This document shows, one piece after another, positions 9,397 through 18,827 of a stretch of DNA of 64,000 bases. This stretch comes from Alphaproteobacteria bacterium (GTDB lineage: Bacteria > Pseudomonadota > Alphaproteobacteria > UBA9219), in the NCBI GenBank assembly GCA_019233975.1, contig JAFALY010000030.1, positions 127,550 through 191,549 of the forward strand. The letters run 5' to 3'. Position 1 is the first letter of the stretch, and each line of letters starts with the position of its first letter. A program made the translations under genes and the position numbers. Under the pieces are notes generated by a model. It was not told where the DNA came from. It searched no databases and saw only the letters and a list, made by a program, of their open reading frames with translations.

Positions 9397-9422
9397 ATGG
9401 CGGGAACCGAAGTTCCCGCCAT
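9397..9422. terminator. Perfect 11-bp terminator with UUCG loop on the minus strand
   Basis: ATGGCGGGAAC (9397-9407) pairs perfectly with 9412-9422. On the minus strand the loop is TTCG closed by C-G, the very stable tetraloop, followed by seven T residues, so it ends the minus-strand gene at 9449. On the plus strand it follows dnaB by 30 bases, but its T tract there is poor. Confidence 0.85.
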
Positions 9423-9448
9423 TCTTGCTTAGCCTTGCGGCTTGTCTT

Positions 9449-11194
9449 TTACATGCCTTGGGTTACTTTTTGGCCCGCCGCAGTCCGTGTCGTGACTGTC
9501 GTTGTACCACTCACTGTGCCGGTACCAAAGTTGCTGCCGTTATTATTTCCGGCATTGTTACCGACATCGTTACCATTGTCATGGTTGTTGTCATGGCCAC
9601 CGCTGGCAGTTGCACCGGTTGAACCAGCTTGGTTGATACCACCGTTGCTGTTATCGGTACCACCCGTTGACGAACCGCTGCCGGTATTAACCGAAGCCTG
9701 ACCTGACGCAGTCGTTGTTGTAGTTGTGGTCTTGGTACCCAGCACATTATCACCACCTGCCTGATAGCTGGTGCCGTTATTGCTGGACGCCGTAGCAGAG
9801 CCGTTATTACCCTTTACGATGCTGCCGCCACCTGAATTCAGGTCACCGGCTGTACCGCTGCCAACAACTGATTGGCCTGTGGCGGTATTGTTGCTGTTGT
9901 TCGTGCGGTTGTTGCTGTTCGTATTATTGCTGTTAACGGTGTTGCCGCTGTTTGTGTTGTTGCTGTTCACCTGGTCACGCAGCAGACCACGGCTGGCAGC
10001 CTGACCGACCTTGTAAACACCAAGCCCCTGGAACAGAACGCCTGTATCGGCAATAAAACTGCCCAACGCGCTGACGAAAGCCGTACCACCGCCCTGCGTC
10101 ACACCGGCCGGATGACCATCCTGGTCATAATGCATGTTCTGCGCCCAGATGTTGCTGGTCGAATAGTCGAACACGCCATTCGGGCCAACCGTCATGGTGC
10201 CCGCCTTGTAATGACCATCGGCACGCGCCTTCATATAGGCGTCTTCGATCTTCTTGTCGTCCTTGCGGCCGCGTTGCGCATCAGCAGACAATGTCGCTTC
10301 ATCTTGAACCAACAGCGTCGGGTTGGTGGAGTCACTCACCATGTTGCCGAACGTGGCGTTGGTGATATACGGACGCGCGTCAATAAACGCCTGAACGGCC
10401 TGCACACGGTCACCGGGGGCCATGCCGTTGGCGGCACCAGCCAACTGGTCGCACATACCAACATAATCATCTTCGGACATGCCATGCGCAGCCATCGAGT
10501 AACGGGCATGCATCAACTTCTCAACCGTCGGCTTAATAGCTTCCGGTGGCAACTTGCCTAACAGCTTGGCTGTCGCATCAAATTCGCGACGGTCCATGCT
10601 GCTGGCGGCATCCATCAGGCTATCTGCCGTATCTTGCAACATGCCATTGTCTGTAATTTTACCCAGTTGATGCATCAAGCCCGGGTTACGCGCCATGACA
10701 TTCGTCAGGTCACACACTTCCTGAACGCTGAGGTTCGGCATACGCTCAAGCAGGTCAATGGATTCGACCACACCATTACGACCCACATAGTGCTTCATGG
10801 CAACGAACGCACCAGCGACATGAGTCTGCATATCCAGGTCGCAATTCATTTCATCCATGAACTTGTTCAGGCGACCCGCTTCCTCGGGCGTGAAATGTGC
10901 AAAGATATTGATGTTCTGCGGCGCCGGTGCAGCTGCTGTGACCGGGGCGGGAGGTGTAACCTGTGGTTGTGCAGTCGGGGCACTGGCTGCTGCGGAAGCG
11001 CCAACATTCACGTTAACAACTGTCGGACCTGATGTTCTGACCGTGCGCTCGGCCTGCGCCGTTTGGCGCGGCTTAGCTGTCCCAGCCGTGGTTGATTGGG
11101 GTTGCGAGCGCCGGTGCTTGCGAACGCCAGTATGTTCGGTAGTATTTGGTTCGCTGGTCTCAATCGTGACGCTTGCTTGTGCTTCCTGGGCCAT
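9449..11194 (-). CDS. Large protein with Asn/Thr/Ser/Gly-rich tail, unknown function
   Basis: No family recognised. The 581 residues fall into three parts: a disordered Thr/Pro/Ala-rich N-terminal region (1-95); a mostly helical, evenly charged central region (about 96-395) starting near FAHFTPEEAGRLNKF and with possible solenoid-like helix pairs such as LLERMPNLSVQEV and LLGKLPPEAIKPTV; and a low-complexity tail (about 396-581) of Asn, Ser, Thr and Gly, with runs such as NSNNTNSGNT and a block of seven threonines. No signal peptide or membrane segment. A good terminator follows. It is divergent from the His-tailed protein at 11438 across an AT-rich gap, so shared control is likely. A scaffold, secreted or adhesive role is possible but unsupported. 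Confidence 0.75.
   Translation of the reverse strand: MAQEAQASVTIETSEPNTTEHTGVRKHRRSQPQSTTAGTAKPRQTAQAERTVRTSGPTVVNVNVGASAAASAPTAQPQVTPPAPVTAAAPAPQNINIFAHFTPEEAGRLNKFMDEMNCDLDMQTHVAGAFVAMKHYVGRNGVVESIDLLERMPNLSVQEVCDLTNVMARNPGLMHQLGKITDNGMLQDTADSLMDAASSMDRREFDATAKLLGKLPPEAIKPTVEKLMHARYSMAAHGMSEDDYVGMCDQLAGAANGMAPGDRVQAVQAFIDARPYITNATFGNMVSDSTNPTLLVQDEATLSADAQRGRKDDKKIEDAYMKARADGHYKAGTMTVGPNGVFDYSTSNIWAQNMHYDQDGHPAGVTQGGGTAFVSALGSFIADTGVLFQGLGVYKVGQAASRGLLRDQVNSNNTNSGNTVNSNNTNSNNRTNNSNNTATGQSVVGSGTAGDLNSGGGSIVKGNNGSATASSNNGTSYQAGGDNVLGTKTTTTTTTASGQASVNTGSGSSTGGTDNSNGGINQAGSTGATASGGHDNNHDNGNDVGNNAGNNNGSNFGTGTVSGTTTVTTRTAAGQKVTQGM
9889..9975 (-). repeat. Asn-codon microsatellite-like repeats
   Basis: Irregular repeats of AAC/AAT and AGC codons (read as gttgttgctg on the plus strand) encoding the NSNNTNS-type tract within the large protein. 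The tract stays in frame and the codon third positions vary, so selection on the protein rather than recent slippage is likely. Confidence 0.6.
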
Positions 11195-11437
11195 AATATT
11201 CTCCGGTCGAATGTGGTTAGCGAAAGGTTACCCGTTCGTAAAAAATCTATAAATTTTTGGCGACCCTGAAAGCAATTCCAAAAAATGGTTAATGCAAATA
11301 TTTTTTACCAACATGAAAGTATTTTCTATTATGATGATACTTGAGCCTGTGCTTAACATTTTGGTAAGAATTACTGTCAGCAGGAAGCGCTTTATACCAA
11401 GAAACCTTTTGTGCAGCGTTTGATTTCAGGAGATATG
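11195..11437. promoter_or_regulatory. AT-rich divergent promoter region
   Basis: A 243-base gap between the divergent 9449 and 11438 genes, markedly richer in A and T than its neighbours, with T-runs around 11250-11310 and a TATTATGAT element near 11327-11335 that could be a -10 box for the plus-strand gene. No clear operator palindrome was found. Confidence 0.4.
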
Positions 11438-12349
11438 ATGGCCGAAGCCCCTAATAAAACCGTTCAATCACAGCGTGTTACTGTTACTTCTGGTCAGGAA
11501 ACAGCTGTCGTTGCACAAGCCGGGGCTGAAACGAAAGTTGTCGCGCAGACTGGTGGTGAGAAGAAGATTGTCGTCTCCGCGGATAAAGCGGAAGCCAGAG
11601 TTATCTTCCAAGCTGGCGACTCACCCGATCAATTAACAGTTACGGCAGCAACGGATTCACCAGACACGTCAACGGTTGTGGTTAAATCTGGCGATGCCGC
11701 TACACCAGACACAACAACCGAAAAAAAACAGCAGGTCACCACAACGCAAGGTGCAGCGCCGCAAGCCGTAGGCGCAGCCCCCCAATCCGCCACGCCCGAG
11801 TCGAAAGCAGCGACCGCTCAGGCATCACCTACACCGGCAGCAGGCAAGCCCGCTGATACCACCATCACCACAAGCACCCTGCCGCCCGCGCGTTCACGCG
11901 GCGTTACATTGAATGACCTGAAGGCCGCCAATGTGCCGCAGGATATGCATCTGGATAAAACCGCAGACGGCGCGCAGCAGCTGCATATCAATCCGACGGA
12001 AGACAAAGATAACAACTCGGTCGTTGTGCGTTATGGCAATGGCGGCGGGTTTATGGTCAGCGCGGCCGACCCTGTTGACCCCAAAACCGGCCAAGTCTTC
12101 ATGCACGCGCCAGCCGGGCATGACCCCAATTTGTCAGTTGATGATATGAAGGGGTTGGAAGTTGCGTTTAACGGTGGTGGCGCAACGGGTGTACTGAACT
12201 ACGCCTCCGCACATCATCTGTGTGTGACGACACTGCCCAAGGCAGGCGTTGTAGTGCCCGCCAGGATTGTGGGCGGCACGAAGGTGCATCATCACCATCA
12301 CAGGCACCACCGCAAACAACTGCAACAGCAAAGCGGCGCACGCACCTAA
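11438..12349 (+). CDS. Beta-repeat protein with poly-His tail, unknown function
   Basis: No family recognised. The 303-residue product begins with about five short repeats of the type VVAQxGxExK (residues 18-75: AVVAQAGAETK, VVAQTGGEKK, IVVSADKAEAR, VIFQAGDS), which look like stacked beta strands. Then come a Thr/Ala/Pro-rich linker to about residue 155, a compact globular region (about 156-285) and a C-terminal HHHHHRHHRK stretch followed by QLQQQ. No signal peptide. The second of two adjacent ATGs is used because AGGAG is then five bases upstream. Its stop overlaps that of holC. The histidines could bind metal; this is inference. Confidence 0.72.
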   Translation: MAEAPNKTVQSQRVTVTSGQETAVVAQAGAETKVVAQTGGEKKIVVSADKAEARVIFQAGDSPDQLTVTAATDSPDTSTVVVKSGDAATPDTTTEKKQQVTTTQGAAPQAVGAAPQSATPESKAATAQASPTPAAGKPADTTITTSTLPPARSRGVTLNDLKAANVPQDMHLDKTADGAQQLHINPTEDKDNNSVVVRYGNGGGFMVSAADPVDPKTGQVFMHAPAGHDPNLSVDDMKGLEVAFNGGGATGVLNYASAHHLCVTTLPKAGVVVPARIVGGTKVHHHHHRHHRKQLQQQSGART

Positions 12350-12792
12350 CTGCGCTTTTCCCAGCCTTTATCGGTTTGCTGCCAGTAAGTAAGGGCGTGG
12401 CCGCTGTTTTTATATTCACTCCAGCGCGCCCGCGCAGCAGTCACGGCATCCGGGTCGTTGCCGTCGAACATCATGCAAACGCGCATGTAATCCGCGACAT
12501 GCGTTGAGACGGCACCATCTGTCATAAACAGCACTTCCGCCTCATTCGGGCGTTCGTCATCCGCCGTAAACCATAGAGGTTGATCAACGGCGTGTCCGTC
12601 ACGCGCATTGCCGTGCGGCAGGAAACTGTTCGGCTTCCATGTCCAGAGATGCTGCGTCAATGCTTCCGCCCGTTCCGTCGAGCCTGTCATCACAACCGCC
12701 CGCCAGCTACGCGCCAGCGTTTTTTCCAGCAGTTCAGGCAGCGCCTGTTCCAACGCGGTGCGCGTCATGTGGTAAAAGTGAATATCCGCCAT
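12346..12792 (-). CDS. holC: DNA polymerase III chi subunit
   Basis: Chi links the clamp loader to single-stranded-DNA-binding protein at the replication fork. The 148-residue protein shows the alphaproteobacterial HolC pattern: N-terminal DIHFYHMTR, LWTWKPNSFLPHG in the middle and the C-terminal ARARWSEYKNSGH then YWQQTDKGWE. It follows pepA by 17 bases on the same strand, the common pepA-holC pair. Confidence 0.9.
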   Translation of the reverse strand: MADIHFYHMTRTALEQALPELLEKTLARSWRAVVMTGSTERAEALTQHLWTWKPNSFLPHGNARDGHAVDQPLWFTADDERPNEAEVLFMTDGAVSTHVADYMRVCMMFDGNDPDAVTAARARWSEYKNSGHALTYWQQTDKGWEKRS

Positions 12793-12809
12793 GCGCGCAA
12801 CGTGCCCGA

Positions 12810-14324
12810 TTACTTCGCTTCGAAATTATCGGCAATAAAGCGGTCCAGCAAGCGCACACCAAACCCCGTTGCACCCTTGCCGTACAGGGTCGAATCCTTG
12901 CCCTGATCCGCCACACCGGCGATATCCAGATGCGCCCAGGGCGTGCCCTTTTTAACGAAACGCTTAATGAACTGTGCGCCGGTGATGCTGCCCGCTTCGC
13001 CTGCATTGCCGATATTCTTCATGTCGGCAACAGTGGAGTCGAGCTGCTTATCATAGGCATCACCCAACGGGAAGCGCCACAGCTTTTCATCCACAGCCTT
13101 ACCCGCTGCGGTCAATTGATCGCTGAGTTTATCATCATTACTAAAGATACCGGCATATTCACCGCCGAGCGAGATGATGATGGCCCCCGTCAGGGTCGCG
13201 AGGTCGATGACGCAGCGCGGGTTAAACTGATCCTGCGCATACCAGACGGCATCCGCCAGAACCATACGACCTTCGGCATCCGTGTTCAGAACCTCAACCG
13301 TCTGCCCCGACATAGATGTCACGATATCACCCGGGCGGATCGCGTTGCCATCAGGCATGTTTTCTACGCAACCGACAACCCCAACGACGTTCGCCTTGGC
13401 CTTGCGCCCGGCCAACGCCTTGATCGTGCCGATAACCGCCGCCGAACCGGCCATGTCGTACTTCATGTTGTGGGTCATCAAAGACGCCGCCGGTTTCAGG
13501 GAGATACCGCCCGTGTCAAAGGTCACGCCTTTACCAACCAGTGCGACGGGCCGCGTGTCGCGGCTGTGCGGGTCGCCGGTCCATGTCATAGTCACGAGGC
13601 GCGGCGGCTTTTCACTGCCCTGCGCGATGCCCAGCAACGCGCCCATGCCCAGTTGCTGCATTTGCTCTTCGTCCAGAATTTCAACCTCGACGCCCAGCTT
13701 TTCCAGCTCGGCGCACTGCGCGGCAAGGCTGTCCGGGAAAATCACATTGCCGGGCTCGCTGACCAGTTCACGCGCCAGATGCACGGCATCGGCAACCTTA
13801 TCCTGTGCCACATAGGCACGACGGGCCTCAGCAAAATCGGCGGACAGAATGCTGATAGATTTCAACTGATGCTTCTGTTCCGGCTTTTGCTTGGTCATGT
13901 ATTTGTCAAAACGGAACGAACGCAATTTGGCGCCCGCACCAAGATTGGCGGCAAAATCTGCAAGCGATAGCGCGTTGCCTGCATGGTCATCAGCCAACAG
14001 GGCCGCCTGCGCTTCCTTACCACCCACTGCCACATAAGCCGCACCACCTACCGATTTTGCGGATTGGTCTGTAACGGCATCCGCCTTGCCGATACCGACC
14101 AGAATAATACGGCTGAGACGCGTCTTGGCAGGCGACAGGATGGTCAGTGTCTTATCCGCCGCGCCGGTGAAGTGCCCATCCTTCATGGCGCGCTTCAGCA
14201 ATCCACCCAGTTTTTTATCCAACTTGGCGCCCGCTTTGCCCAATTTCTGCGATTCGGCGACGGTCACGACCAGACTGTGGTTGCTGGGGATAGCTGTATC
14301 GGCGGCAAAGCTGATTTTTATCAT
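12810..14324 (-). CDS. pepA: Leucyl aminopeptidase (cytosol aminopeptidase, M17)
   Basis: Cytoplasmic two-metal aminopeptidase that trims N-terminal residues from peptides. The M17 signature NTDAEGRMVLADA is present, as are LVGKGVTFDTGGISLKP with metal ligands and DMAGSAAVIGTIKAL. The 504-residue length is normal and its start uses a clear ATG after a short gap from the divergent lptF promoter region. It is upstream of holC in one transcript. Confidence 0.95.
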   Translation of the reverse strand: MIKISFAADTAIPSNHSLVVTVAESQKLGKAGAKLDKKLGGLLKRAMKDGHFTGAADKTLTILSPAKTRLSRIILVGIGKADAVTDQSAKSVGGAAYVAVGGKEAQAALLADDHAGNALSLADFAANLGAGAKLRSFRFDKYMTKQKPEQKHQLKSISILSADFAEARRAYVAQDKVADAVHLARELVSEPGNVIFPDSLAAQCAELEKLGVEVEILDEEQMQQLGMGALLGIAQGSEKPPRLVTMTWTGDPHSRDTRPVALVGKGVTFDTGGISLKPAASLMTHNMKYDMAGSAAVIGTIKALAGRKAKANVVGVVGCVENMPDGNAIRPGDIVTSMSGQTVEVLNTDAEGRMVLADAVWYAQDQFNPRCVIDLATLTGAIIISLGGEYAGIFSNDDKLSDQLTAAGKAVDEKLWRFPLGDAYDKQLDSTVADMKNIGNAGEAGSITGAQFIKRFVKKGTPWAHLDIAGVADQGKDSTLYGKGATGFGVRLLDRFIADNFEAK

Positions 14325-14461
14325 GGGGATATCCTGTTAACGGTTTAAGGCGGGACGCAAAAACGGCATTTGCCCAATGAGATTAAACCGACTATGCATT
14401 TTGTCTATATGAATTAATGGGGTGGGCCGCCCCGGGGTTTGTGGCCGGACGAAAGTGACAG

Positions 14462-15592
14462 ATGCGCCTTCTGGGAATGAATAGACTGGCTTTTTACCTT
14501 TTCCGGCAATTGCTTGGAACCTTCCTGTTCGCGGCTATCGCGATCAGTTTTGTCGTGCTGTTTTCACAGATGTTCCGTCTGCTGTCGCTTGTTATCAATA
14601 ACGCATCCACGCTCTGGGTCTTTGGTAAATTGCTGGGCTTGTCGGTCCCGACCTTTTTACCGTTGGTTTTGCCCATCAGTCTTGGCGTTGCCACCCTGTT
14701 TGTTTATCACAAGTTGTCAGTCGACAGCGAACTGGTCGTTATGCGCGCGGCAGGCATTGGCCCCATGACGCAAGCGTTGCCGGGGCTGGTGCTGGCCTTT
14801 ATCACCGTGGGGTTGTGTTTCGTGTTGACACTTTGGCTGACGCCCAAGGCCAACCGCGACCTTGTGAACCTGCAATACAAGGTCCGCAACAGTTACGCCG
14901 TGTTCCTGTCCCGCCCCGGCAGTTTTAACGACATAACGGACGGCCTGACATTCTTTACCCGCAAACGCGGTGATAATGGCGGGCTGGAAGGTGTTTTGAT
15001 CCACGATATTCGCAAACCGGAAATGCCTATCACCATTATGGCGGATACGGGACAGATCGTCTCACGCAACGGCCAGCAACAGATTGTTGTGTTTAACGGC
15101 CGCCGTCAGGAAATGGATCCTACAACCGGCCGCTTATCCGAATTGGCGTTTGACCAGTATGTATTAGAACTGGATTCGCTGCGTGGAACCGAAACGGGCC
15201 GCCTGCCTGACCCGCGCGAGCAAACGCTTTCGGAACTCATGCACCCCAGCGAAGACATGTTACAACGTCGCGCAACCGAACCCTATTTGATTGCCGAACT
15301 TCACCAACGTCTGGCGTCGCCCCTTTTGGCAATATCCTACGCACTGATCGGCCTGACGGCACTGCTGGCGGGCGAGTTTAACCGCCGTGGCATGGGAAAC
15401 CGCATTCTGACTGCTATGGCCAGTATCATCCTGACACAGGCGAGTTTTATGTCGCTCAGCCACCTTATCGCCAAGCATGAAAAGATGGGGATAATCCTCT
15501 ATGTTGTGGCATTGATGCCCGTGCCGTTGTGCCTCAGCCTGTTGGGCCTACGCCCGGTGCGCAGCAGCAGAAAGACGGCGGCTGCATCATGA
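14462..15592 (+). CDS. lptF: LPS export permease LptF
   Basis: Inner-membrane permease of the LptBFG transporter that extracts lipopolysaccharide from the inner membrane. The 376-residue protein has the LptF/LptG layout: N-terminal membrane helices, a periplasmic beta-rich domain (about residues 130-270) and helices at the C-terminus. The N-terminus MNRLAFYLFRQ is typical; it is also possible that translation starts at that Met (14477). Its stop overlaps the lptG start as ATGA. lptB, lptA and lptC are not in the window. Confidence 0.92.
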   Translation: MRLLGMNRLAFYLFRQLLGTFLFAAIAISFVVLFSQMFRLLSLVINNASTLWVFGKLLGLSVPTFLPLVLPISLGVATLFVYHKLSVDSELVVMRAAGIGPMTQALPGLVLAFITVGLCFVLTLWLTPKANRDLVNLQYKVRNSYAVFLSRPGSFNDITDGLTFFTRKRGDNGGLEGVLIHDIRKPEMPITIMADTGQIVSRNGQQQIVVFNGRRQEMDPTTGRLSELAFDQYVLELDSLRGTETGRLPDPREQTLSELMHPSEDMLQRRATEPYLIAELHQRLASPLLAISYALIGLTALLAGEFNRRGMGNRILTAMASIILTQASFMSLSHLIAKHEKMGIILYVVALMPVPLCLSLLGLRPVRSSRKTAAAS

Positions 15593-16677
15593 TCAACCGC
15601 ATGACATTAGGCCATTATCTGGCCCGGCAATATCTGCTGTGGTTCGGTGTATTTCTGGGAACGCTGGCCAGTATCATCTATCTGTTCGAAGTCGCCGAAC
15701 TGGCGCGCCGCGCCGCGCACAGCGACACGCCGTTTAGCATGCTGCTGCGTATGGGCCTGTATAAACTGCCGGAAACGGTAGAGCATGTTTTGCCCTTCGT
15801 CGTATTGTTTGCAGGCATGTTCACATTCTGGCGCTTGACGCGCAGTCAGGAATTGACCATTGCGCGCGCGGTCGGCCTGTCAGCCTGGCAATTTTTGGCG
15901 CCTGCCCTAATGGTGACGCTGATTTTCGGCGGCCTGAACCTGTCCATCATCAACCCGTTGGGCGCCCATTTCAGCAGCCGCTACAAACAGTTGGAAATGC
16001 GTTACCTGGAACACGCACCGTTGATGGAGCTGACTGGCGCCGGCCTTTGGCTCCGCCAACGCGATAACGACCATCGCTATCTGATCCACGCAGACCATGT
16101 GACACAGGGCCCGATGACCCTGACGCCAGTTATCGTTTTCATCTTTGACACAGACGACCATTATCAGGGCCGCATTGACGCACCATCTGCCGTTTTACGT
16201 GACGGGTACTGGGAAATGGACAGCGGCTGGATGAACATGGACCAGCAAGCACAACAGGCGGTAGAGCATTACCATCTGGCGACTACCCTGACGCTTGATA
16301 AAATTCAGGAAAGCATGGCGCCACCTAATACCATTTCATTCTGGGAACTGCCCGCCTTTATTGAAGCCCTACAGACCATAGGCTTGCCACCCGTGCGGCA
16401 TGAACTGGAATTCCAGCGCCTGCTGGCGCAACCTATCCTGCTATGCGCCATGGTGTTTTTCGCCGCGTTGTTTTCCTTGCGCATGTCGCGCCGCGGACGC
16501 ATCATGGAGACGGTTTTGCTAGGCGCCGTATTGGGCGTGGGCGTTTTCGTGTTGAATAATATCGTCACGGCCCTTGGCGCCAATCAAAACCTGCCCGTCA
16601 CACTGGCGGCCTGGGGCATACCCCTGGTTGCCTTGTTCCTTAGCAACGCCGTTCTGCTTCATATGGAAGATGGATAA
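15589..16677 (+). CDS. lptG: LPS export permease LptG
   Basis: Partner of LptF in the LPS extractor. The 362-residue protein begins MINRMTLGHYLARQYL, with helices at both ends around a periplasmic domain, and it contains RSQELTIARAVGLSAWQFL, the coupling stretch that meets the LptB ATPase. The start is fixed by the ATGA overlap with lptF; the frame is open 20 codons further up inside lptF. The surA start follows the stop after one base. Confidence 0.93.
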   Translation: MINRMTLGHYLARQYLLWFGVFLGTLASIIYLFEVAELARRAAHSDTPFSMLLRMGLYKLPETVEHVLPFVVLFAGMFTFWRLTRSQELTIARAVGLSAWQFLAPALMVTLIFGGLNLSIINPLGAHFSSRYKQLEMRYLEHAPLMELTGAGLWLRQRDNDHRYLIHADHVTQGPMTLTPVIVFIFDTDDHYQGRIDAPSAVLRDGYWEMDSGWMNMDQQAQQAVEHYHLATTLTLDKIQESMAPPNTISFWELPAFIEALQTIGLPPVRHELEFQRLLAQPILLCAMVFFAALFSLRMSRRGRIMETVLLGAVLGVGVFVLNNIVTALGANQNLPVTLAAWGIPLVALFLSNAVLLHMEDG

Positions 16678-16678
16678 G

Positions 16679-17983
16679 ATGAAACTCTGGCTTCGTAAAT
16701 TTCCGCTGACGCTCGCCCTCATGCTGATACCCGTAACCGCGATGGCGCAGCGCGTGGACCAGTCAGCTCTGAACAGTCAAGCCGAACAAAGCGGGGCACA
16801 GGATAAAATCGCCGCTGTTGTAAACGACAACATCGTGACGACAGCCGATATTTTCTCGCGCTACAAGTTGGCAATTCTGTCATCCAACCTGCCTGATAAT
16901 GACGAAGTTCGATCTCACTTGATACCGCAGGTCTTGCGTGGCCTGATCGATGAGCAATTGCAGATGCAGGAAGCGAAGCGACTGGAAATCAACGTCAACA
17001 AGGCCGAAATACAGCAAACGCTGGAACGCATAGCCCATGACAACAACATCATCGGCGGCATGGATGATTATCTGAAACAGCACGGCATCGCGTCAGGCGC
17101 CTTGGAGCAACAAATCCGCGCCAGCCTGTCCTGGAACAAGGTTGTACAACGTGAATTGCGCCCGCGCGTGGATGTCGGCGACGACGAGGTTGACGCCGCG
17201 CTGGAACGCTTGCGCGCCAACAGCGGCAAGCAGGAATTTATGGTCAGCGAAATTTACCTGGGCATCGACAACCCCAAGGATGAAGAACAGGTGCACCAGC
17301 TGGCTGATAATTTGGTCAAGCAATTGAAGAGCGGCACCAGTTTTGGCGCCATCGCACATCAGTTCTCACAAAACACCAGTGCTGCTGCCGGTGGCGATAT
17401 CGGTTGGGTGCAGGAAGGCCAAATGGCGCCTGAGGTCAACAAAGCCCTTATCGATATGAATACCAACCAGGTTGCGGGGCCAATCCGCGCGGCCAGCGGT
17501 TATTATATCATCGGCCTGCGCGACAAACGCACCATCACGGCGGATGCAGGTGCCAGTGAAAGCAAAATACAAATGCAGCAAATCTTCCACCCATTTGACT
17601 CCAAAACAGATAGGGCTGCCGTTCTGGCGCAGTTGAGCCAATTGTCACAACAAGTCGATGGTTGCGATGCGTTACGCAACAAGGTGGCCAGCAGTTTCCC
17701 CGAATGGAAGTATCAGGATCTGGGTGAAACGCCGGCGAATAAGATTCCGGCATGGCTGAACGAAAAAATCCATGACCTACCGATTGGCAAGGCCAGCGCC
17801 CCCATCACCACGGACAAAGGTGTTCTGGCCATGTTTGTCTGCGGCCGCCATTCGACGGATACATCTGGCCTGCGTGACAGCCTGACCAACAGCATCGGGG
17901 CAGAAAAACTGGAGCTACAAGCGCGCCGCCTGATGCGCGACCTGCGCCGCACGGCCTATATCGACATCCGCTTTGGCAATTAG
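16679..17983 (+). CDS. surA: Periplasmic chaperone and peptidyl-prolyl isomerase SurA
   Basis: Escorts outer-membrane proteins across the periplasm. Residues 1-23 are a signal peptide ending AMA. The SurA N-terminal domain begins AAVVNDNIVTTADI, and a PpiC/parvulin domain starts near SEIYLGIDNP with FGAIAHQFSQ and GGDIGWVQEGQM; the second parvulin region is degenerate. The 434-residue start at MKLWLRKF is chosen one base after lptG because it gives the signal peptide. Neighbours lptFG and rsmA match the alphaproteobacterial block, but lptD and pdxA are missing. Confidence 0.9.
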   Translation: MKLWLRKFPLTLALMLIPVTAMAQRVDQSALNSQAEQSGAQDKIAAVVNDNIVTTADIFSRYKLAILSSNLPDNDEVRSHLIPQVLRGLIDEQLQMQEAKRLEINVNKAEIQQTLERIAHDNNIIGGMDDYLKQHGIASGALEQQIRASLSWNKVVQRELRPRVDVGDDEVDAALERLRANSGKQEFMVSEIYLGIDNPKDEEQVHQLADNLVKQLKSGTSFGAIAHQFSQNTSAAAGGDIGWVQEGQMAPEVNKALIDMNTNQVAGPIRAASGYYIIGLRDKRTITADAGASESKIQMQQIFHPFDSKTDRAAVLAQLSQLSQQVDGCDALRNKVASSFPEWKYQDLGETPANKIPAWLNEKIHDLPIGKASAPITTDKGVLAMFVCGRHSTDTSGLRDSLTNSIGAEKLELQARRLMRDLRRTAYIDIRFGN

Positions 17984-17990
17984 GCCCGGC

Positions 17991-18827
17991 GTGCGTACCG
18001 ATACCCTGCCCCCCTTGCGCGACGTCATTGCCCGCCATGAGTTGGCTGCGCGTAAAGCGTTGGGCCAGCATTTCCTTTGTGACCTGAACCTGACACGCGC
18101 TATTGTGGCCAAGGCCGGTGACTTGTCAGGCAGTCTGGTCTGCGAAGTGGGGCCGGGGCCAGGCGGTTTGACACGCGCGCTTGTGGACTCCGATGCGGCA
18201 CAGATTGTTGCCATTGAAAAAGATCATCGTTGCCTGAGCGCATTGGCAGACATTGCCGCCGTTTCGGACAACAGGTTGCACGTTATTGAGGGCGACGCGC
18301 TGCGCACTGACCTGCTTGCCCTGCCTGCAGCAGCCATGGACCGCCCGCGTTATGTCATTGCCAACCTGCCCTATAACATCGGTACTGAGCTGCTCATCGG
18401 CTGGTTAAAGCAAATGCCAGCATGGAACGGCCTGACCCTGATGTTTCAAGCCGAAGTGGTGGATCGCATTACCGCCCAACCCAACAGCAAAGCCTTTGGC
18501 CGCCTGTCGGTGCTGTCACAATTCTGCTGTAACGCTGAACGGGTGATGGATATTCCGGCGCGCGCCTTTACCCCGCCACCCAAAATTGACTCGGCCGTTG
18601 TTCACCTGACCCCACGCCACGACAGACCTGCCGACGTCAGACTGGATGTGCTGGAGAGGATAACGGCGACTGCCTTTGGACAACGCCGCAAGATGTTGCG
18701 CGTTTCACTCAAGCCATTAGGCGGAGAAGCTTTGTTGATGAAGGCAGGCATTGAGCCGACATTGCGCGCGGAAAATCTGACCGTAGCACAGTTTGAGACC
18801 CTGACCCGTCTGGTTCAGCAGGCATAA
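17991..18827 (+). CDS. rsmA: 16S rRNA (A1518/A1519) dimethyltransferase
   Basis: Dimethylates two adjacent adenines in the 3' hairpin of 16S rRNA (KsgA activity). SAM-binding motif GPGPGGLTRAL, NLPYNIGTEL (the catalytic NLPY) and FTPPPKIDSAVV are all clear. I prefer the GTG at 17991 (MRTDTLPPLRDVIARH), which follows the surA stop and matches family N-termini; a TTG at 17973 would overlap surA. About 278 residues. A terminator directly follows its stop. Confidence 0.93.
   Translation: MRTDTLPPLRDVIARHELAARKALGQHFLCDLNLTRAIVAKAGDLSGSLVCEVGPGPGGLTRALVDSDAAQIVAIEKDHRCLSALADIAAVSDNRLHVIEGDALRTDLLALPAAAMDRPRYVIANLPYNIGTELLIGWLKQMPAWNGLTLMFQAEVVDRITAQPNSKAFGRLSVLSQFCCNAERVMDIPARAFTPPPKIDSAVVHLTPRHDRPADVRLDVLERITATAFGQRRKMLRVSLKPLGGEALLMKAGIEPTLRAENLTVAQFETLTRLVQQA

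Noticed and set aside
12280-12330. His-rich C-terminus suggesting a cloning-vector tag
   Set aside because: The histidines are interrupted by arginine, are followed by further coding sequence, and codons match the rest of the gene, so it is natural.
12639-13970. Long plus-strand open frame (443 codons) opposite pepA
   Set aside because: It lies entirely antisense to the well-conserved pepA gene and its product has no protein-like conserved motifs; it arises from the codon bias of pepA.
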